From: Multifurca ochricompacta
Lineage: Eukaryota > Basidiomycota > Agaricomycetes > Russulales > Russulaceae
DNA: 64,000 nt
Direction of reading: 5' to 3'
Assembly (NCBI GenBank): GCA_022496185.1
Contig: WTXG01000002.1
Location: 868,001 to 932,000, forward strand
The notes under the pieces were generated by a model that saw nothing but the letters and a program-made list of their open reading frames with translations, was not told the DNA's origin and ran no database searches. Positions 24,343 through 37,184 of the stretch are shown one piece after another. The number at the start of each line of letters is the position of its first letter. The first letter of the stretch is position 1. The position numbers and the translations under genes are program-made.

Positions 24343-26139
24343 ATGGATTACCAGCCCCTCATTCCTCGTAAACACGCAAAACCTGCCCCAGAAAGGCACA
24401 GCGTAGAATCTCGTTATTGGAGGTCATTTAGGAGCCCAGTCTTCGTCAAGGAATATTCCCCCGTTACTTCTATTCATTTCACACACTCTAAACCACACAG
24501 ATATGCAGTCACCGCAGCTTCAAGAGTACATATTTACGCTCCTCGAACGCAGAAAATCACCAAGACTATCGCAAGGTTCAAAGATGTTGCACGCAGTGGC
24601 TTCATTCGTGATGATGGAAGTTGCTTGTTGCTGGAGATGATAGTGGCATGATACAAGTGAGTTACCAACTTGAACGCGAATATACTCGTCTCATTCAGTT
24701 AGATATTCGATGTCAATCGCGGGCTATTCTTCGTACTCTCGATGCACATAAGCAACCCGTGCACGTCACGAAGTTCTCAATGCTGAATCCTACTCACGTC
24801 CTTTCATGCTCTGATGATACTACTGTACGTCTATGGGACGTGCCCTCTCAATCCACCATCACTACCTTCACTTCTCATATCGACTACGTCCGCTCTGGCC
24901 AAGTATCCACAACGGATCCACATCTCATCCTCACGGGCTCTTATGATGGCACTGTCCGCATCTTCGACATTCGCACAGGCAGTTGTGAACTTCTAATGGG
25001 GTCAACCTCGCCAGGGTCTGGTGCGGGCTCCGTGCCTGTCGAGCAGGTGCTCATGTATCCTTCCGGTACTGTTGCCTTGTCCGCTGCAGGGTCTATCCTC
25101 CGGGTATGGGACATCATCGCTGGTGGGCGGTGTCTCCGTGCGGTGTCAAATCACCAGAAGACGGTCACTTCTCTCGCTTTCAACGCCAATGGCTCGAGAC
25201 TATTGACTGGCGGGCTTGATCACATGGTCAAAGTGTACGACATTCACAATTACAATGTCGTGCACACGATGCGCTACTCTGCTCCGGTCATGTCCCTCGC
25301 GTTATCGGTGCGTTGTCCAGCTTGGATCACAGGATGAAGTATTTGATTGACTTATGCACATCACAGCCCGATGAAACACACATTGCTGTCGGCATGTCCG
25401 ACGGGACGCTCTCTGTTCGCCGGCGCCAACCAAAAACATCTGAAGAGACACCCGCTTATGTCCCTCCTTGAAAACCTCCCTACGCGCAGCCACCCTGGAA
25501 TCTTTCTTAGGAGGCGCTCTCTCTGGCACTGGGCAATCGCATGTCCGGAGCTACGCCAAAGACAAGCCGGTTGGTGACGTAGACGAATTTAAGGTCGAGA
25601 ACAAGCGGAGACGAAGGTTAAAAGAGTATGATCGATTGCTCAAGGGATTCAAGTACTCCGCTGCGCTGGATTCTGCTCTACAGAAGGTGAGGGCCAGTTT
25701 TTTCACCGGCCATGGAGGTGCATTTGACTATCTAAGACCCTAGAAGGTTCCTCCTGCGACTACATTTGCGCTCATTCAAGAACTTGTACATCGTGATGGT
25801 CTTCGGTCAGCTCTTGCTGGTCGCGATGACGTCCTTCTTGAACCCATTTTACGGCTGCTCCTAAAATATGCTACCGACCCTCGCTTCGGCGACCTGGTTT
25901 GCGACGTTACAGGTCTTATTATTGGTATGTCACATTTCGCGACCTCGATTACAGCCGCAGTGTTATGGACCTGGTCAACAGATATGTATTCCCCTGTTCT
26001 CGGTCAATCCCTCACCATAGATTCCCTCTTTCTACGCCTGCGGAGAAAGTTGGAAGCTGAGTTGCAGCTTCAGAATGACCTTGTCAAGGTCAAAGGTGCA
26101 CTTGACATGCTACTCACGTTCGCGGCGCTGTCCGCATGA
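24343..26139 (+). CDS. UTP15: U3 snoRNP / SSU processome WD40 protein Utp15
   Basis: Utp15 is a t-UTP component of the small-subunit processome and supports rDNA transcription and early 18S rRNA processing in the nucleolus. The start at 24343 gives MDYQPLIPRKHAKPAPERHS. WD40 blades include SCSDDTTVRLWDVPS, LTGSYDGTVRIFDIRTG, LSAAGSILRVWD and LLTGGLDHMVKVYDIHN. The Utp15-specific C-terminal domain follows (RLKEYDRLLKGFKYSAALDS; TFALIQELVHRDGLRSALAG; YSPVLGQSLTIDSLFLRLRR). The stop is at 26139. Single missing bases are inferred at about 24618 (DGKLLVAGDDSG restored) and at the CC run 25466-25467. The stop lies 38 bp from that of the convergent CTNNBL1 gene. Confidence 0.92.
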
Positions 26140-26177
26140 TAACTTGCAGGTGTCCGGATTAAAAGTACGATTTAATG

Positions 26178-28483
26178 TTAGCAGCCTTTCAAGAAAGCTA
26201 TCAGGTGCTGTAATATCTCGCGCTGAGACATGCCGTCAAGGTCATTCATTTCTCCCCCTTCGATATTGTCACGGAAAATTTGGAGTGTTGAAACAATGTC
26301 CAGAAAGGACTTGTTGCGCCGGTTGAGCATTTGTCGCATATGGGCACGAATCTAGGGTGTAATCAGAACGAGCATGCTGACAACCGGATAGCGCCTACTC
26401 CATCATCTTCCATGGCAATCCATGCCAAGATATAGTCCAAGGTTTGTAGTGTATATAGCCCACCATCCAACTGCCGCAAATACCAAACATCATGGTCTTC
26501 GCTCCCTATTTCCTTAGCACCCCTCGGCATTGCCTCTTTTTCTGCATCTATTTCACGATCCACGACCATGAGTCTTGCCTGTGCAGATGAGCGGATGTCA
26601 AGCAGTTTGTCTGTCTTCTCATAGTTATTCTCTGCAAACTTCGCAAGGAGGCGAATACGGGGTGGAGAGTCGGACGGAAGGCTTGTGAAGAGCGATGAAA
26701 GTATGCCAAGGGTATGAGTCATATCTTCCGGAGCAATGGTTTCGGTGGCATTTTTTTGCTTCTTGAGGGGCTATACCACTTTAAATAAGGGTTTGCCCGC
26801 GAATGCAATCAAAGCAAACCTTTCCCATAAAAGCGCTAAACAGGTACCTGAGGCCTGATGCTTCGACAAACACTTTGCACGCCTCCGCCCCTGCATGTGC
26901 GGACATAGCATGGTCTAACGTTTTGACTGCACGCGAACGCGCTTGCATCTTGTCCCTTGCACAACAACGATTACGGCGTATTCAGAGTAAGATGGACGAG
27001 AAATATACTTCATCATCAGGACCATAAGATCGATGCCCTCACTCTTTAGGAAAAGTTTCTTGATCTCTGCCTCAGCAAGGGCGGAGCACAGCGAGTCAAA
27101 TACGTTTTCCATAAACTCGGTCTCGTCAGCATCGATGGGGTCTCGCCGACGAAATTGCTGCGAAGAGGTGAGACCTTTAATCGGTTTGGAAAGTGCGCCA
27201 TACCGAAGCGACCTTCAAGAGGGTCTCGACTCCATCTTTCTTCCCAAGCTCGAGGCAATTAGACTGACTACCATGCAAAAGAATTGACAGCAACTCGACT
27301 GCATAGCCTCGGTTTTCGTCGTGTGTCTTGGACTGGATGCGATTTAGCAGCCAGGGCAGAAACTTTGTCTTGAGAACCAATCGTTCAGCCAATGGTGGCT
27401 TAGAACCAACAAAGTTTTCAAAAATGCCAAAAACGAGATATATTCCTTGGCGGTCTGCTTCTTCTCCTTCATTTAGCCGTGTTGCGTTATCGACAAGCAG
27501 TTCCAAAACGGAGTGATCCAGCTTGAGAAAGGTAAACGGAGCATCAGGCCATGAAAAAGGGGTAGCCACACCAGAGCAGTAATCAAGCTCTTCAACGCAG
27601 CCTCCCTTGCTCCGGCTCTTCCTCATCCTCGCCGTCAGCCTCTTCACCAACGTCCTCGTCAGTGAGCTCGTGAATCAGCTCGATGACGTCGAGCGCAATG
27701 TCCACATTTTCATGGCTGAGCAGTCCAATCAGAATCTCAAGCTGGCCGGATCCAATGAGAAGTGGATAAGCGACTTTAGGGACCTGTGCAAGGGGAAGTA
27801 AGGCTTTGATAGCAGCATCAAGTTCCGCTTCAGAGTCGATGAATCTGATGCTAGTTGTCACGATAATCCAGGAGGAAGAAGGATGACGCTACCTACTTTG
27901 TCGGGTCATCAGGATATTTCGACCGTTGAGCCTGGTTCTTATTAGCAGATCTCTCGAACCGTACTAGCAATTTTTTGATGCCCGAAGGAGAGAGTGTTTC
28001 AGACTGGTGAATATCAGCAGCCATTGATGCATGGAACCATACACAACGACGCACATCATCTGGAACCAGGTCAGTCTCCGCATTGTCAAAGATATTCAAT
28101 ATTTTTTTTTGCTCGTTCGTAAGACCACCGCCAAAAAAACGCCCTTCCTCATCCTCTTCGGCGAAGTAATCTGGGTCATTTCCGGGCGCAAAGGTCTCTT
28201 TTCCTAGGTCACTCTCTAGGTCGTCGGTATCAGTGTCGTGAACTGTCGCAACTCGCTTGGAAGGGGAAGAAGACAATGGCTGTATTGGAGAGGGCGTGAC
28301 GTTAGACGTGCTCTCCGATTCCAATCTCATCTTTTTGAGCAATTCGGATGTTGGTGTGTCCGGCATGCGACGTTTGTTCCCGCCCGTTGGAATTTTCGGC
28401 ACCTGCAGCGACCTTAATAAATAAATAAAAAAAAGGTTAAGTCAATAGTCATGCAATACCTTGAAGAGCTTGTCAATGTCCAT
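26178..28483 (-). CDS. CTNNBL1: beta-catenin-like protein 1 (spliceosome-associated ARM protein)
   Basis: An armadillo-like nuclear protein that associates with the Prp19 complex and CDC5L. The short first exon MDIDKLFK (28483) joins VPKIPTGGNKRR across an intron. Then come GGGLTNEQKKILNIFDNAET, AYPLLIGSGQLEILIGLLSH, VIELIHELTDEDVGEEADG, YLVFGIFENFVG, ENVFDSLCSALAEAEIKKLF, VKTLDHAMSAHAG, RIRLLAKFAENNYEKTDKLL, WYLRQLDGGLYTLQTLDYIL and HMRQMLNRRNKSFLDIVSTL. Single missing bases are inferred at about 27604-27606 (restoring EAALKSLITAL) and at about 26250 (restoring NDLDGMSQREILQHLIAFL before the stop at 26178). Tandem with the RRM gene, convergent with UTP15. Confidence 0.9.
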
Positions 28484-28768
28484 GATGGAAACTCGGAATG
28501 CACGACATTGTTAAAGTTAAATTAATGTTGCTCGCTCCATTACTTGCTGACGTTATCAACAAGTACATACAACTGCACGTGATTGGCTTTCACGATCTCC
28601 TCCCACAAATCTCGTACCGTAACGTCTGTAAATACCCATTCGTTCTCGGGGAGTACATGACAAAGAACCAGGAGTCTGCGAACGAAATATTGCACCTGCG
28701 TAACTTCTAATTCGGCACTTGACAAAATACAGCGCACGTGCAAGGTATAAAAACGAGGACAAGGTAAG

Positions 28769-29573
28769 CTAGTATGGCTTCTTCCTGTTCTTCTTCAGTT
28801 CCATCTCTAATTGCTTTGCTTTACGATGACCAATTTCCACAGGGCGAATAGTAGTATTATCCGCCTTTTTCAGTTTGATTGGGCGGTTCCCAACATATTT
28901 CCCTGATGAACATCAGAGAAGTAGGAAGCCACATTAAGAGGGTTAGAACGCACCATCCATCTCCTTCCAAGCGTTGAGGAAGTCTTCAGGGTCAGAGAAG
29001 GCGACAAAACCGTACTTTGCCTATAGACAACTAGTGAGGGATACACGTACGACACCAAAACCAAGAGGAACACACTTTTTGACTCAGCCTATCCCTAATG
29101 ACCCGCGCTTTTTGAAAAGACGAGTATTTATTAAACGCGCCGGCAAGTACGTCGTCAGAGACATCGTTACTCAAATCCCCAACAAACAAGCGGAACCACG
29201 CTGAGAACAAAATAAAATAATGAGTGAGGAAAACCAAAAGAAACTTACATGGATTCCATTCCAGCAAAGTCTGATCTTCCCAAGTCTTCCCGCCGCCCTT
29301 TCGTAGGACAGTCATTCGCTTGCCGCCCTTTGCTAGCTTGCCACCTGATCCACCCTTCTTGTCAATCATAGCACCCGGGACATACACAGATTGCTGGGCG
29401 AGTATGCCGACGTCATACTCGTACGCATTTGCAGGAACCGGTGCGTTATGAGAAGACGATGTAGAAGGTAAGGGATAGATAGGGCCCTGGTAGGGCTGAT
29501 GATAAGGATTGACGTCGGAAGAGGAAGAGGAAGATGGCTGTTGGTAAAAGTTCTGGGAATAGTTTGAGTACAT
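28769..29573 (-). CDS. RBM42-like RRM protein
   Basis: A Tyr/Gln/Ser-rich N-terminus (MYSNYSQNFYQQPSSSSSSD) precedes the conserved GGKTWEDQTLLEWNP segment. A single RRM follows, with FRLFVGDLSNDVSDDVLAGA (RNP2), RVIRDR, and, across introns, KYGFVAFSDPEDFLNAWKEM (RNP1) and GNRPIKLKKA. The basic tail ends KQLEMELKKNRKKPY at 28769. This order (WED..LLEW followed by RRM) is typical of RBM42, a nuclear mRNA/hnRNP-associated protein. It is divergent from RPL5 with 375 bp between starts. Confident on RRM, good on RBM42 orthology. Confidence 0.85.
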
Positions 29574-29948
29574 CTCAAAGGGTTGCTTATTCAGTAGCAG
29601 CAGAAAGGATGCTAGCAGTGGTAAGAGTGAGAGAGTGAGAGACAACCTGAGGGCGCTGAAGGCTTGGCCAGCCAGGCAGCACGCTTTCACGATTATATAA
29701 TACGCTAGCGGGCCGATATCCTACTCCAGTCTGTAGACTGGAGAGACAAACAACCAATCCACCTCCTCGTCGACCTCGTCGTTAATTTACAAGGTGAGCT
29801 GTTTATTCCACATTACACGTGAATAGCTAGCTGTATTTCGGTTATCATGATTCAATTTTTACTGAAGGGGCCTTCTATCCTGGCAGTGGATGCAAGGGAC
29901 GGCTTGCGGATGTACTGGATTCGAATCGGTTGCTGACTTTGCCCTCAG
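29574..29948. promoter_or_regulatory. divergent promoter of the RRM gene and RPL5
   Basis: 375 bp between divergent starts. Probably holds the strong ribosomal-protein promoter and RPL5 leader. No consensus element can be asserted by eye. Confidence 0.4.
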
Positions 29949-31084
29949 ATGCCATTCGTCAAAAAGATCAAGTCTGATGCGTACTTCTCCCGCTTTCAAG
30001 TTAAGTATCGTCGCAGACGGGAAGGAAAGACCGATTGTACGCTTCTTTGCCACATCCATCGGATCCCTAATGAGATTCCGTGCCAGATTACGCACGAAAG
30101 CGGCTAGTAGCGCAAGCAAAAAACAAGTAGTAAGCCACCCCTTCCGTGTATGAGAGGTTGGTTGTTACACTGCAGTTCTAGCAATGCGCCCAAGTATCGC
30201 CTTGTCGTTCGTTTCACCAATAAGGACATCATTGTCCAGATCATCTACGCGCGTCTGCAAGGTGACTTTGTGCTCGCTGCTGCACACTCGCGGGAGCTAC
30301 CGCGATATGGTATCAACCATGGTCTCACAAATTGGACTGCTGGTACACTATTTCTTTTTGGCAAGCAAAACCTCGTTCCTAATGCCGAAATTCCTAGCAT
30401 ATGCTACTGGTCTTCTTGTCGCCCGTCGCGCATTGACTAAGCTGGGTCTTGCCGAGAAGTACCAGGGTGTTACAGAGCCAGACGGCACCATTTCTTTGAC
30501 CGAGGCTCTTGATGGTGAAGACTCTCCTCGACCTTTTAAGTGCTACCTCGACGTCGGTTTAAAGCGTACCTCCACTGGTTCGCGTGTCTTTGGCACCCTT
30601 AAAGGTGCTAGTGATGGTGGTCTCTACATTCCCCATAACGAGAAGCGCTTTCCTGGCTACGATCCAGAAAATAAGGAGATAGATTCGGAGGTTTTGAAGA
30701 AATATATTTTTGGTGGGCATGTCGCAGAGTACATGGAGAGCCTCGAAGAGGAAGACGACGAACGGTATGTACGGTTTCATATCTTGTCACTTCTAGTCTG
30801 ATCCCCTCCATAGCTTTAAGAAGCAGTTTTCCACTTACCTTGCGGATGGTGTCGGCTCAGAGGATATCGAAGAAATATACACTAATGCTTATGTAGCCAT
30901 CCGTGAAGATCCCACCTTCAAACCAACCGAAAAAACGAAAGACTGGAAGGCCGAGGGCAAGAAATATGCTACCCCTCGTCTCAGTCTTGAGCAACGTAAG
31001 GCCAAAATTCAGGCCAGGATTGAAGCGTTCAAGGCCAATGGAGGAGGTGCCGCAGATAAAGACGAAGAGGAGGATGAAGAATAA
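29949..31084 (+). CDS. RPL5: 60S ribosomal protein L5 (uL18)
   Basis: Binds 5S rRNA with L11 and is loaded into the central protuberance of the large subunit. The start at 29949 gives [20 protein letters not shown], then RRRREGKTD. After small introns come [100 protein letters not shown] and [20 protein letters not shown]. The acidic C-terminus ends at 31084. Introns fall at about 30037-30088, 30127-30175, 30342-30396 and 30765-30811. Length is about 300 residues as expected. No frame break was seen. Confidence 0.95.
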
Positions 31085-31762
31085 AGCCCTCCTACAAACC
31101 CCACGCACAGACCCTGGCGCACTCCATGCGGTCGTATCATATCCACTCTTGTGTCATGCATGTCTACGCCTCCTTTTGCATGTTCATATCTGTTTTCCCA
31201 ACCCACAAAAGATTGTGTGCACTATTGTGTACTACTTGGGCATTTCACATCAAGGTAATGTGTGGCACAAGGAGTAGTTCAATGTCCTGCCAACGACAGC
31301 TCTATGATCTCTCGTATCCATGAAAACATGGCGGTTGATCCGGTAGCATATGTTTTGGAGATTGCTTCCTCATGCCCTGTGAGTCGTACAAGCCGTGACA
31401 CTGAACACTGCAAATCTTCGTCACACATCACGGAGAATGTTCTTCCAATGGATCAGTCCATTGAGATGGCTCTGGCATTGTGGGTCAGCACTCACAGCAT
31501 ATGACCCTCCCACTTGCCGACAACCCGATTCATGGGCATATCAACAAGCCAAGTGCCGCTCAGCCGCTCGGACATCTCGGTGCCCATCTCGCAGATTCGT
31601 TGGAGGAGGCATTGCTCTGTTCATTGCGAAGTAGCTGGACGAGCTGTGGGATGGACGATACAGGTAGAGTCGCCTGAGACAGATGAGCAACCAAGGATGA
31701 AGGTGATGAGAAGGTGAAGCGCAAACTTCGGCTATGTGGGTACCAAATCAGTTGGGCTCTCC
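31085..31762. other. intergenic region between convergent RPL5 and MED17
   Basis: 678 bp. Several short open frames occur on the + strand (31262-31717), but none resembles a protein I know and none has supporting splice structure. Confidence 0.5.
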
Positions 31763-33532
31763 TTAGAGCTTGATCACTCGCCTGTTTTCTATACGAATGA
31801 TGGCCACGCCCCCAATGCGCCCGGTGCCACCGCCGATCAGCGATTCAAGGACCCCCGTGCTATTCTCGCCGATGGCGTCGAAGTGAAACTTCACAGGAAT
31901 GCCGGCGAGACGCACAATCTGGACAATACTGTTCATCTCTGCCTTCACGCGGACGCAAAAATATTCGTATTGTAAAAGATCTATGACGGGTTGCAGAAGA
32001 GGTAGGGTGGGATGACTGGGCAACGCCAGGTCCGGAAAGGCTTTTGGTGGCAGGGCCTCTGGAGCCCCGATCCTGACGAGCCTCCTGAAAGTGTGTTCAC
32101 GGAGGAGGAGGAGGTGTAGGAAGTGGTAAATTAAATCACATTTGGCTCGCGAAATGGGATCCGAATCTACCGTCTGGGCTGCAACTAAATCCTTTTCCAC
32201 CTAGATTAAGAGTTAGCTAAAACCGCCTGAATGAGTGCATTTAACCTTACCAGCTCGAACCGTATCTCAGTGTCTGAGTGGCTTCAACGACAAGGAGCCT
32301 CTCAGAGACGCGCACCGAACTCGTAGGCAAGACGCTCGCGTCCCTGATTAGTAAAGAGAATATCTCCTGTTCCAGGATCTCACGCTGTGCCCCACGAAGA
32401 GTAGCCTGCAGAAGATCGCAATCGCTCAATTCGGCTGTCAGATTGTTACATGCTATCCTTTCCACCCTAGGGGCACCCATGGTCTTGACAATAATGCAAA
32501 GGACCGTTCTTTGTCTTCGCGGAAGTACGATTGGCTCATCAGAACCATATGTAGCGAGTTGGCCAGTGGCTCTCTGACGAAAGACAGGAGAAGCTTAAAG
32601 AATGGGGATAAGCATTGGCGTGCGGATCTGAGAAAGTACACACATTCAGAGAGACCGAACGATATCAAAAAGTCTTTGGTTGTCCTTTCTGCGCCCCGAC
32701 CGGTAGGTACTCCCAAAGGTAGCGGTGCAGGGGTTAGGCCCCAGTTCCGTCGTCTGATCTTCAAAGCATCCATCCAATACCTCGCACCTACATCATGACC
32801 ACGTTCGACAGCATTCGCTGCTGATTTAAATAGTTCGGAAGCTTTTCTCAGGCTCCCGTCCTTTCCCCCTGCCACAAGACGCGAATCGAAGGACTGGACG
32901 GATGGGATAGAAGGCGGCTTCATGACCGAAGAAGAAGAGAGTATATCGTTTGGAAGTGTGGAGACAGATGGCGGGTCCACATGCAGAGCTGAGGGAATGC
33001 TGGTAGGAGCAGTGGATGCTGCGTAAAGGGAAAGGATATCTTTAGCGAGTGTCATCTCGCCAAGTGCAATACTGTTGAAAACTCTAAGTGATGAATTGGG
33101 AAATACTGGGAAAGAAGCACACATACTGCAACTGGGGTAGAATTTCGAGTCTCATGTTTGACAAAGTTTCTGGAGACATGGGCTCCGTGTTCTGACCGCC
33201 CGGCACTGTTTCTGGAATCGGTGGCTGAGAAGCCACATCGTGGTTATCGAACGGTTCGTTAGCCCACCGCTGCTCTTCGTCTTGATCGAAAAAGTCCAAG
33301 CCTCGCTCTAAAAACATACGCCTTAGATTCTCTCCAAGTCGAGTTCCAGGATGTTCATCCCTATCCATGTCGTACCGTGAGCCCGCAGACTGACAACGTG
33401 CAGAGGGGGTTGAATCGCACCGTTCGAAAACATGCGACCATCTGCGGTGATGTCGAATACGGTAGGTATGAGCCGACCAAAATCATCTTTGTATAGTCTT
33501 TCTAGAGACAGCTTCAGCCCTGTTCGTGACAT
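31763..33532 (-). CDS. MED17: Mediator complex subunit 17 (head module)
   Basis: Med17/Srb4 is the scaffold of the Mediator head, needed for nearly all Pol II transcription. The likely start at 33532 gives MSRTGLKLSLERLYKDDFGR, then LIPTVFDITADGRMF. The following exons give RLGENLRRMFLERGLDFFDQ, EMTLAKDILSLYA, MDALKIRRRNWGLTPAPLPL and GAERTTKDFLISFGLSECVY. The C-terminal part has TLRGAQREILEQEIFSLLIR and SSVRVSERLLVVEATQTLRY, ending near 31763. A single missing base near 32595 reconnects FLR..SPFF to SPVFRQRATGQLATYGSDEP. The splice after the first exon (about 33410) does not close perfectly in frame. Family assignment rests on the SLERxYKDD opening and the LGENLRR and NWGLTPAP blocks. Confidence 0.85.
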
Positions 33533-34085
33533 AATAGTTGGCCACTGGGAAACAACTTGGAAGGTGACCGGCAGTCGCACTGTGACGCGCGTAGCGTGGA
33601 GCGGTGAGTTGACGGTACCACTCGTTTCGCCCAACCCATCAAGCGCAACTTGCCAGTAGCTTCAGCTGGAGCGCGCGCCATACTCTACCTCCCTATCTCA
33701 GCCTCCCTATCTCAGAAACTGACCGCTTATTATGACTCCGACCATGGGCCGTGCATCTGGACAGTACTTACAGAGACCTCGAAGGCGAGAAATAACGCGA
33801 GGTTAATTGCAGCTGTGGAGGCCCACGAATTATATATACATATATATAGTATATTTCTGCATCGTCTTATTCATGCGATAATTTCGATTAACTGTACTTG
33901 CGAATACACTAGAACGTGTCGGCGATGGCAGAGCTGGATATATGATAATTTTGTGTGATCGCTTGACTGCCGACGACTCGACTCATGTCCATCCGACGAT
34001 GCCGTAACACATGGCGCCCAGATTGGATGTGATGTGACGACCCCTTGGATTCGCTTTGTTGACAAGACAAAAATCTTTCGTTCGA
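33533..34085. promoter_or_regulatory. divergent promoter region of MED17 and the Zn2Cys6 gene
   Basis: 553 bp. Contains an AT/TA-rich alternating tract at about 33831-33857. No protein is seen. An upstream in-frame start for MED17 (around 33634) is possible but unlike the family. Confidence 0.4.
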
Positions 34086-37000
34086 ATGGTTCATAGCCTC
34101 GGCCATTCATCCAATGAATCACCAGAACAGACGTCTCCTCAACCCCCTATGAAACGAAAAAAAATAGAAGAGGAAGACTTCAACGGATCAAAGAAAGCTC
34201 GAACTCGAGTCAGGTTCGCTCTTTCGTCATCTTTCACTCGAGGAAGTCTCTCTTATTCTTTGATTCCTCGTATATAGCTATTCTTGCGGAGAATGCCACC
34301 GTCGTAAGCAGAAGGCACGCCCAAAATGCCAACTAATGTCAGTCTTCGTATTTTGACTGTCTCGTTTAGTGTGACCGTCAGATACCCTGCTCCCACGTAC
34401 GCATCGGTACACAGGATCACCGCTTGGGATTCGCTTAAATACATTTTCAGTGTGTGGCTCGAAAGGTTCCTGAGTTGTGTAAGGCATACACCCCCGGAAA
34501 GCCAGACCAAGATATCCACCTCCGTCTCGCTCGCCTTGAGCATATCATTGAGGTTGCGTTACCTCAGTTTGCGTCAGGGTCCAATCTTCCTTCCAGGGAT
34601 GGGTGGCCTAGAGAGCATGCGCGGTCGCTCTCCCCTGGCGCCGATCCAGGTGCTCACTCACAAGCCGAGGAGGATGACTTTGGCAGCGGAACATTTCAGA
34701 GCGGAAAGTGGTACGGAACCAGCGCATCTGGGAGTATCGCACCCGCTTCAGTATTACAACAGGTGAAGGCGGCGTTACCTCCTCTTCCTTAATGTTAAAG
34801 TTCCATGCAGCTTCAGAACGCTGTACCTATCACTCAAACTACATCCTCCGTATCCTTGCTGTCTAACCCACCAATAGGCGATGATACAAAGACTTTCGTG
34901 GCGGCTATTGACTCAGTTAGACAAGATGCCGAACCTACTGCAGCAGACAACCTAAAGACGCTCATTCAAGATTGTGGTGTTCCACCTCACAAGATAACCG
35001 AACTTGTGCAAGAGCTTCCTCCGCGAAGGTTTGCGGATGTTTTGATTGACTTTTATTTCACCTCAATGTAAGCCACTCTCCCTTTGTCATGTTTGACGCA
35101 TGTCTGAGAAAAGTAGAAATTGGACTCGCTACCCTATTTCCGAACGGGACTTCCGAAAATCTTATGCCTCCGTCTGTGTGAATGGCGTCAGCGTTCACCC
35201 GAACGACGTCCGATTCTTACCTTTGCTCTTTGTCGTTCTGGCAATTGCTGTACGTGTAGCACCGGAGCACATAGCGGGAGATGCCAGGAGTAGGAGATTA
35301 ACATCCCTCAGGTATTACTGGTCATGTGGGTGTTTTTTTCACCACCTCGTCCCGCCTCTCAACTCCGACGACCTTGACAGCACGGGGATCCATGCTCATT
35401 GCTGCAGCGATACAACCCGACTCCCTTGATATGGTCCTAACCCGCCTTCTGGTTAGCTGACTTTTGTCCATACGTTCAGATGTGACACGCTGAAGTTACG
35501 ACAGAGTGCACGTTACCTGACTTTCGATCGCCGAATAACTGAGTGCTGGAGTCAGTTGGGTGCTGCAGTACGAACGGCACAGGTGAGATGTACGCGTGAC
35601 TCTGATGCCCCCTCCCCACTCACCGGCGTGAAGGCTCTCGGTCTGCATCGAGACGCATCAACGATGGTGAGCGGCAGCTTCGTCTCCTCCTTTAATAATG
35701 TTATCAACCTCTTTTAGGGATTGGAACCTGCCCAAGTCGAGTATCGCCGGCGTATCTGGTAAGTGTTCTGGCATAGTCTCCAAACAAAGCCAACTTGCCC
35801 AGGGCGTACTTGTATCACGCAGATCGGTCATACGCCCTCTTTCTGGGGAGACCAAACGCGATCCAAGATGCATACTCCTCGACCCTCCCCCCTCTCAATG
35901 TCGAGGATGAAGTCAGTGTTTCCGAATTTCGAAATCCACCTCCCTTGGCTACACCAACGCGCATGACCTTTGCTATTCTACGTCACAAGCTTGCCGGGAT
36001 TATTGGCCGCATAGTCCATCATTTTCAGCAAGTCCGACAACACAGCCATTATTCTGATGTGCTTGCTATAGATGATGACATCCTCAGATTCCTCGACAAT
36101 CTCCCTCCGCATTTCGCTCTGAACTATGATACGTCCTTGGATGATACGCTCCCATATCTTCCAGCTCACCGGTTTCTTCTTCAGACGGAGGTCTTTTTTA
36201 TCCGCATAAGCCTCCACCGACCATACCTGCTACGTCGCCTTGGCTCTGATCGATACTCCCGCTCAAGAAGGGCCTGTTTTGTCTCTGCTATCAAGGATTT
36301 CGAAATCAGGAGAACGATAGCTTCAAAGCTCTCTGAAGAAACCCTCGTCGCACTGAACATTGCATATCGGGATTTTCAGAGTGCGATGATCAGTGGGATC
36401 TACCTAGTCTTATATCCGCGAGGGAGTATGGCCGAAAGTATGCACACTATTCTGGATACATTTTTGAAAGACCATGAAGGGATCAGGGAAATGGACGAAA
36501 CCACCCGTAGGGAAGTGAAAATCATCGAATTCCTGAAGGCGAAGTCCACGCAAGTAGAGGCTTCTATCAATGATGCGTCCGCTTTCGAAGAGCCATTGGA
36601 ACTCGTAGCCTCCGCTGATGGGCAACACATTAAAAACATTCAAAAGCCAACGCCTCGTAGCACTGGCTTCGCCGCTCTTCCTATAAATGGACCCATTTCC
36701 CCAAGGCCAGGCATTGAAACGACTTCTCCACTCGGCCAGGTTTTTTCCCCTACCATCCAGCGATTGCAAGGCGAATCAGGTAACGAATCATCCAACTCAG
36801 GAAGTCCCACAGCAGAGGATGAGTCTGCCGCCCAGAATCTTCTCGATCAGTGGTACAATGCCGTGAGCATGTCAAGCGGGCCAGGTGGAGATGGTTCTCT
36901 AGACTTCGCTGGCCTTCCTTGGGGCGGTTTCGGAAGTGCGGATTTGTCTGGGTGGTTCGGCACGACGCCGTCAGCGGAAGGCTCTGCAAGTGTCAATGCT

Positions 37001-37093
37001 TACTCCTCCAACTTAGCCTCAGTTCCTGACGGGTCTGATTGGAGTTATTGGGAGAACCTTGTCAAGGAAATTCGGGGCGGCCCTGTTGTGTAG
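34086..37093 (+). CDS. Zn2Cys6 (Gal4-type) transcription factor
   Basis: A sequence-specific fungal regulator. The DNA-binding cluster is spread over three exons. SYSCGECHRRKQK (about 34277-34314) is followed, after an intron to about 34369, by CDRQIPCSHC, whose last Cys opens the next exon as CVARKVPELCK (about 34450-34490). Together these give C-X2-C-X6-C-X5-C-X2-C with a final Cys eight residues on. A coiled-coil linker follows (DIHLRLARLEHIIEV). The fungal-specific transcription-factor domain lies at about 34860-36450, with YLPAHRFLLQTEVFFIRISL and HRPYLLRRLGSDRYSRSRRA. The C-terminal half is acidic and Gly/Ser-rich (WGGFGSADLSGWFG) and may activate transcription. Start 34086 is chosen as the first ATG after a plausible leader; 34152 is an alternative. 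Exons between 35070 and 35790 are uncertain. Target genes are unknown. Confidence 0.85.
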
Positions 37094-37184
37094 CCTGCTC
37101 TGTAGTTATTTTGTTGTAGCATGTGACGCTCTTTTATTGTTTTTTTTACACGTGATGTCACTCCTTTCGGGGTCAAACGCGTTC

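Noticed and set aside
29885..29940. tRNA-like A box (TGGCAGTGGA) and B box (GATTCGAATC) upstream of RPL5
   Set aside because: No cloverleaf or acceptor stem can be formed around them.
31262..31717. Several overlapping + strand open frames between RPL5 and MED17
   Set aside because: They overlap in different frames without conserved motifs; likely chance openness.
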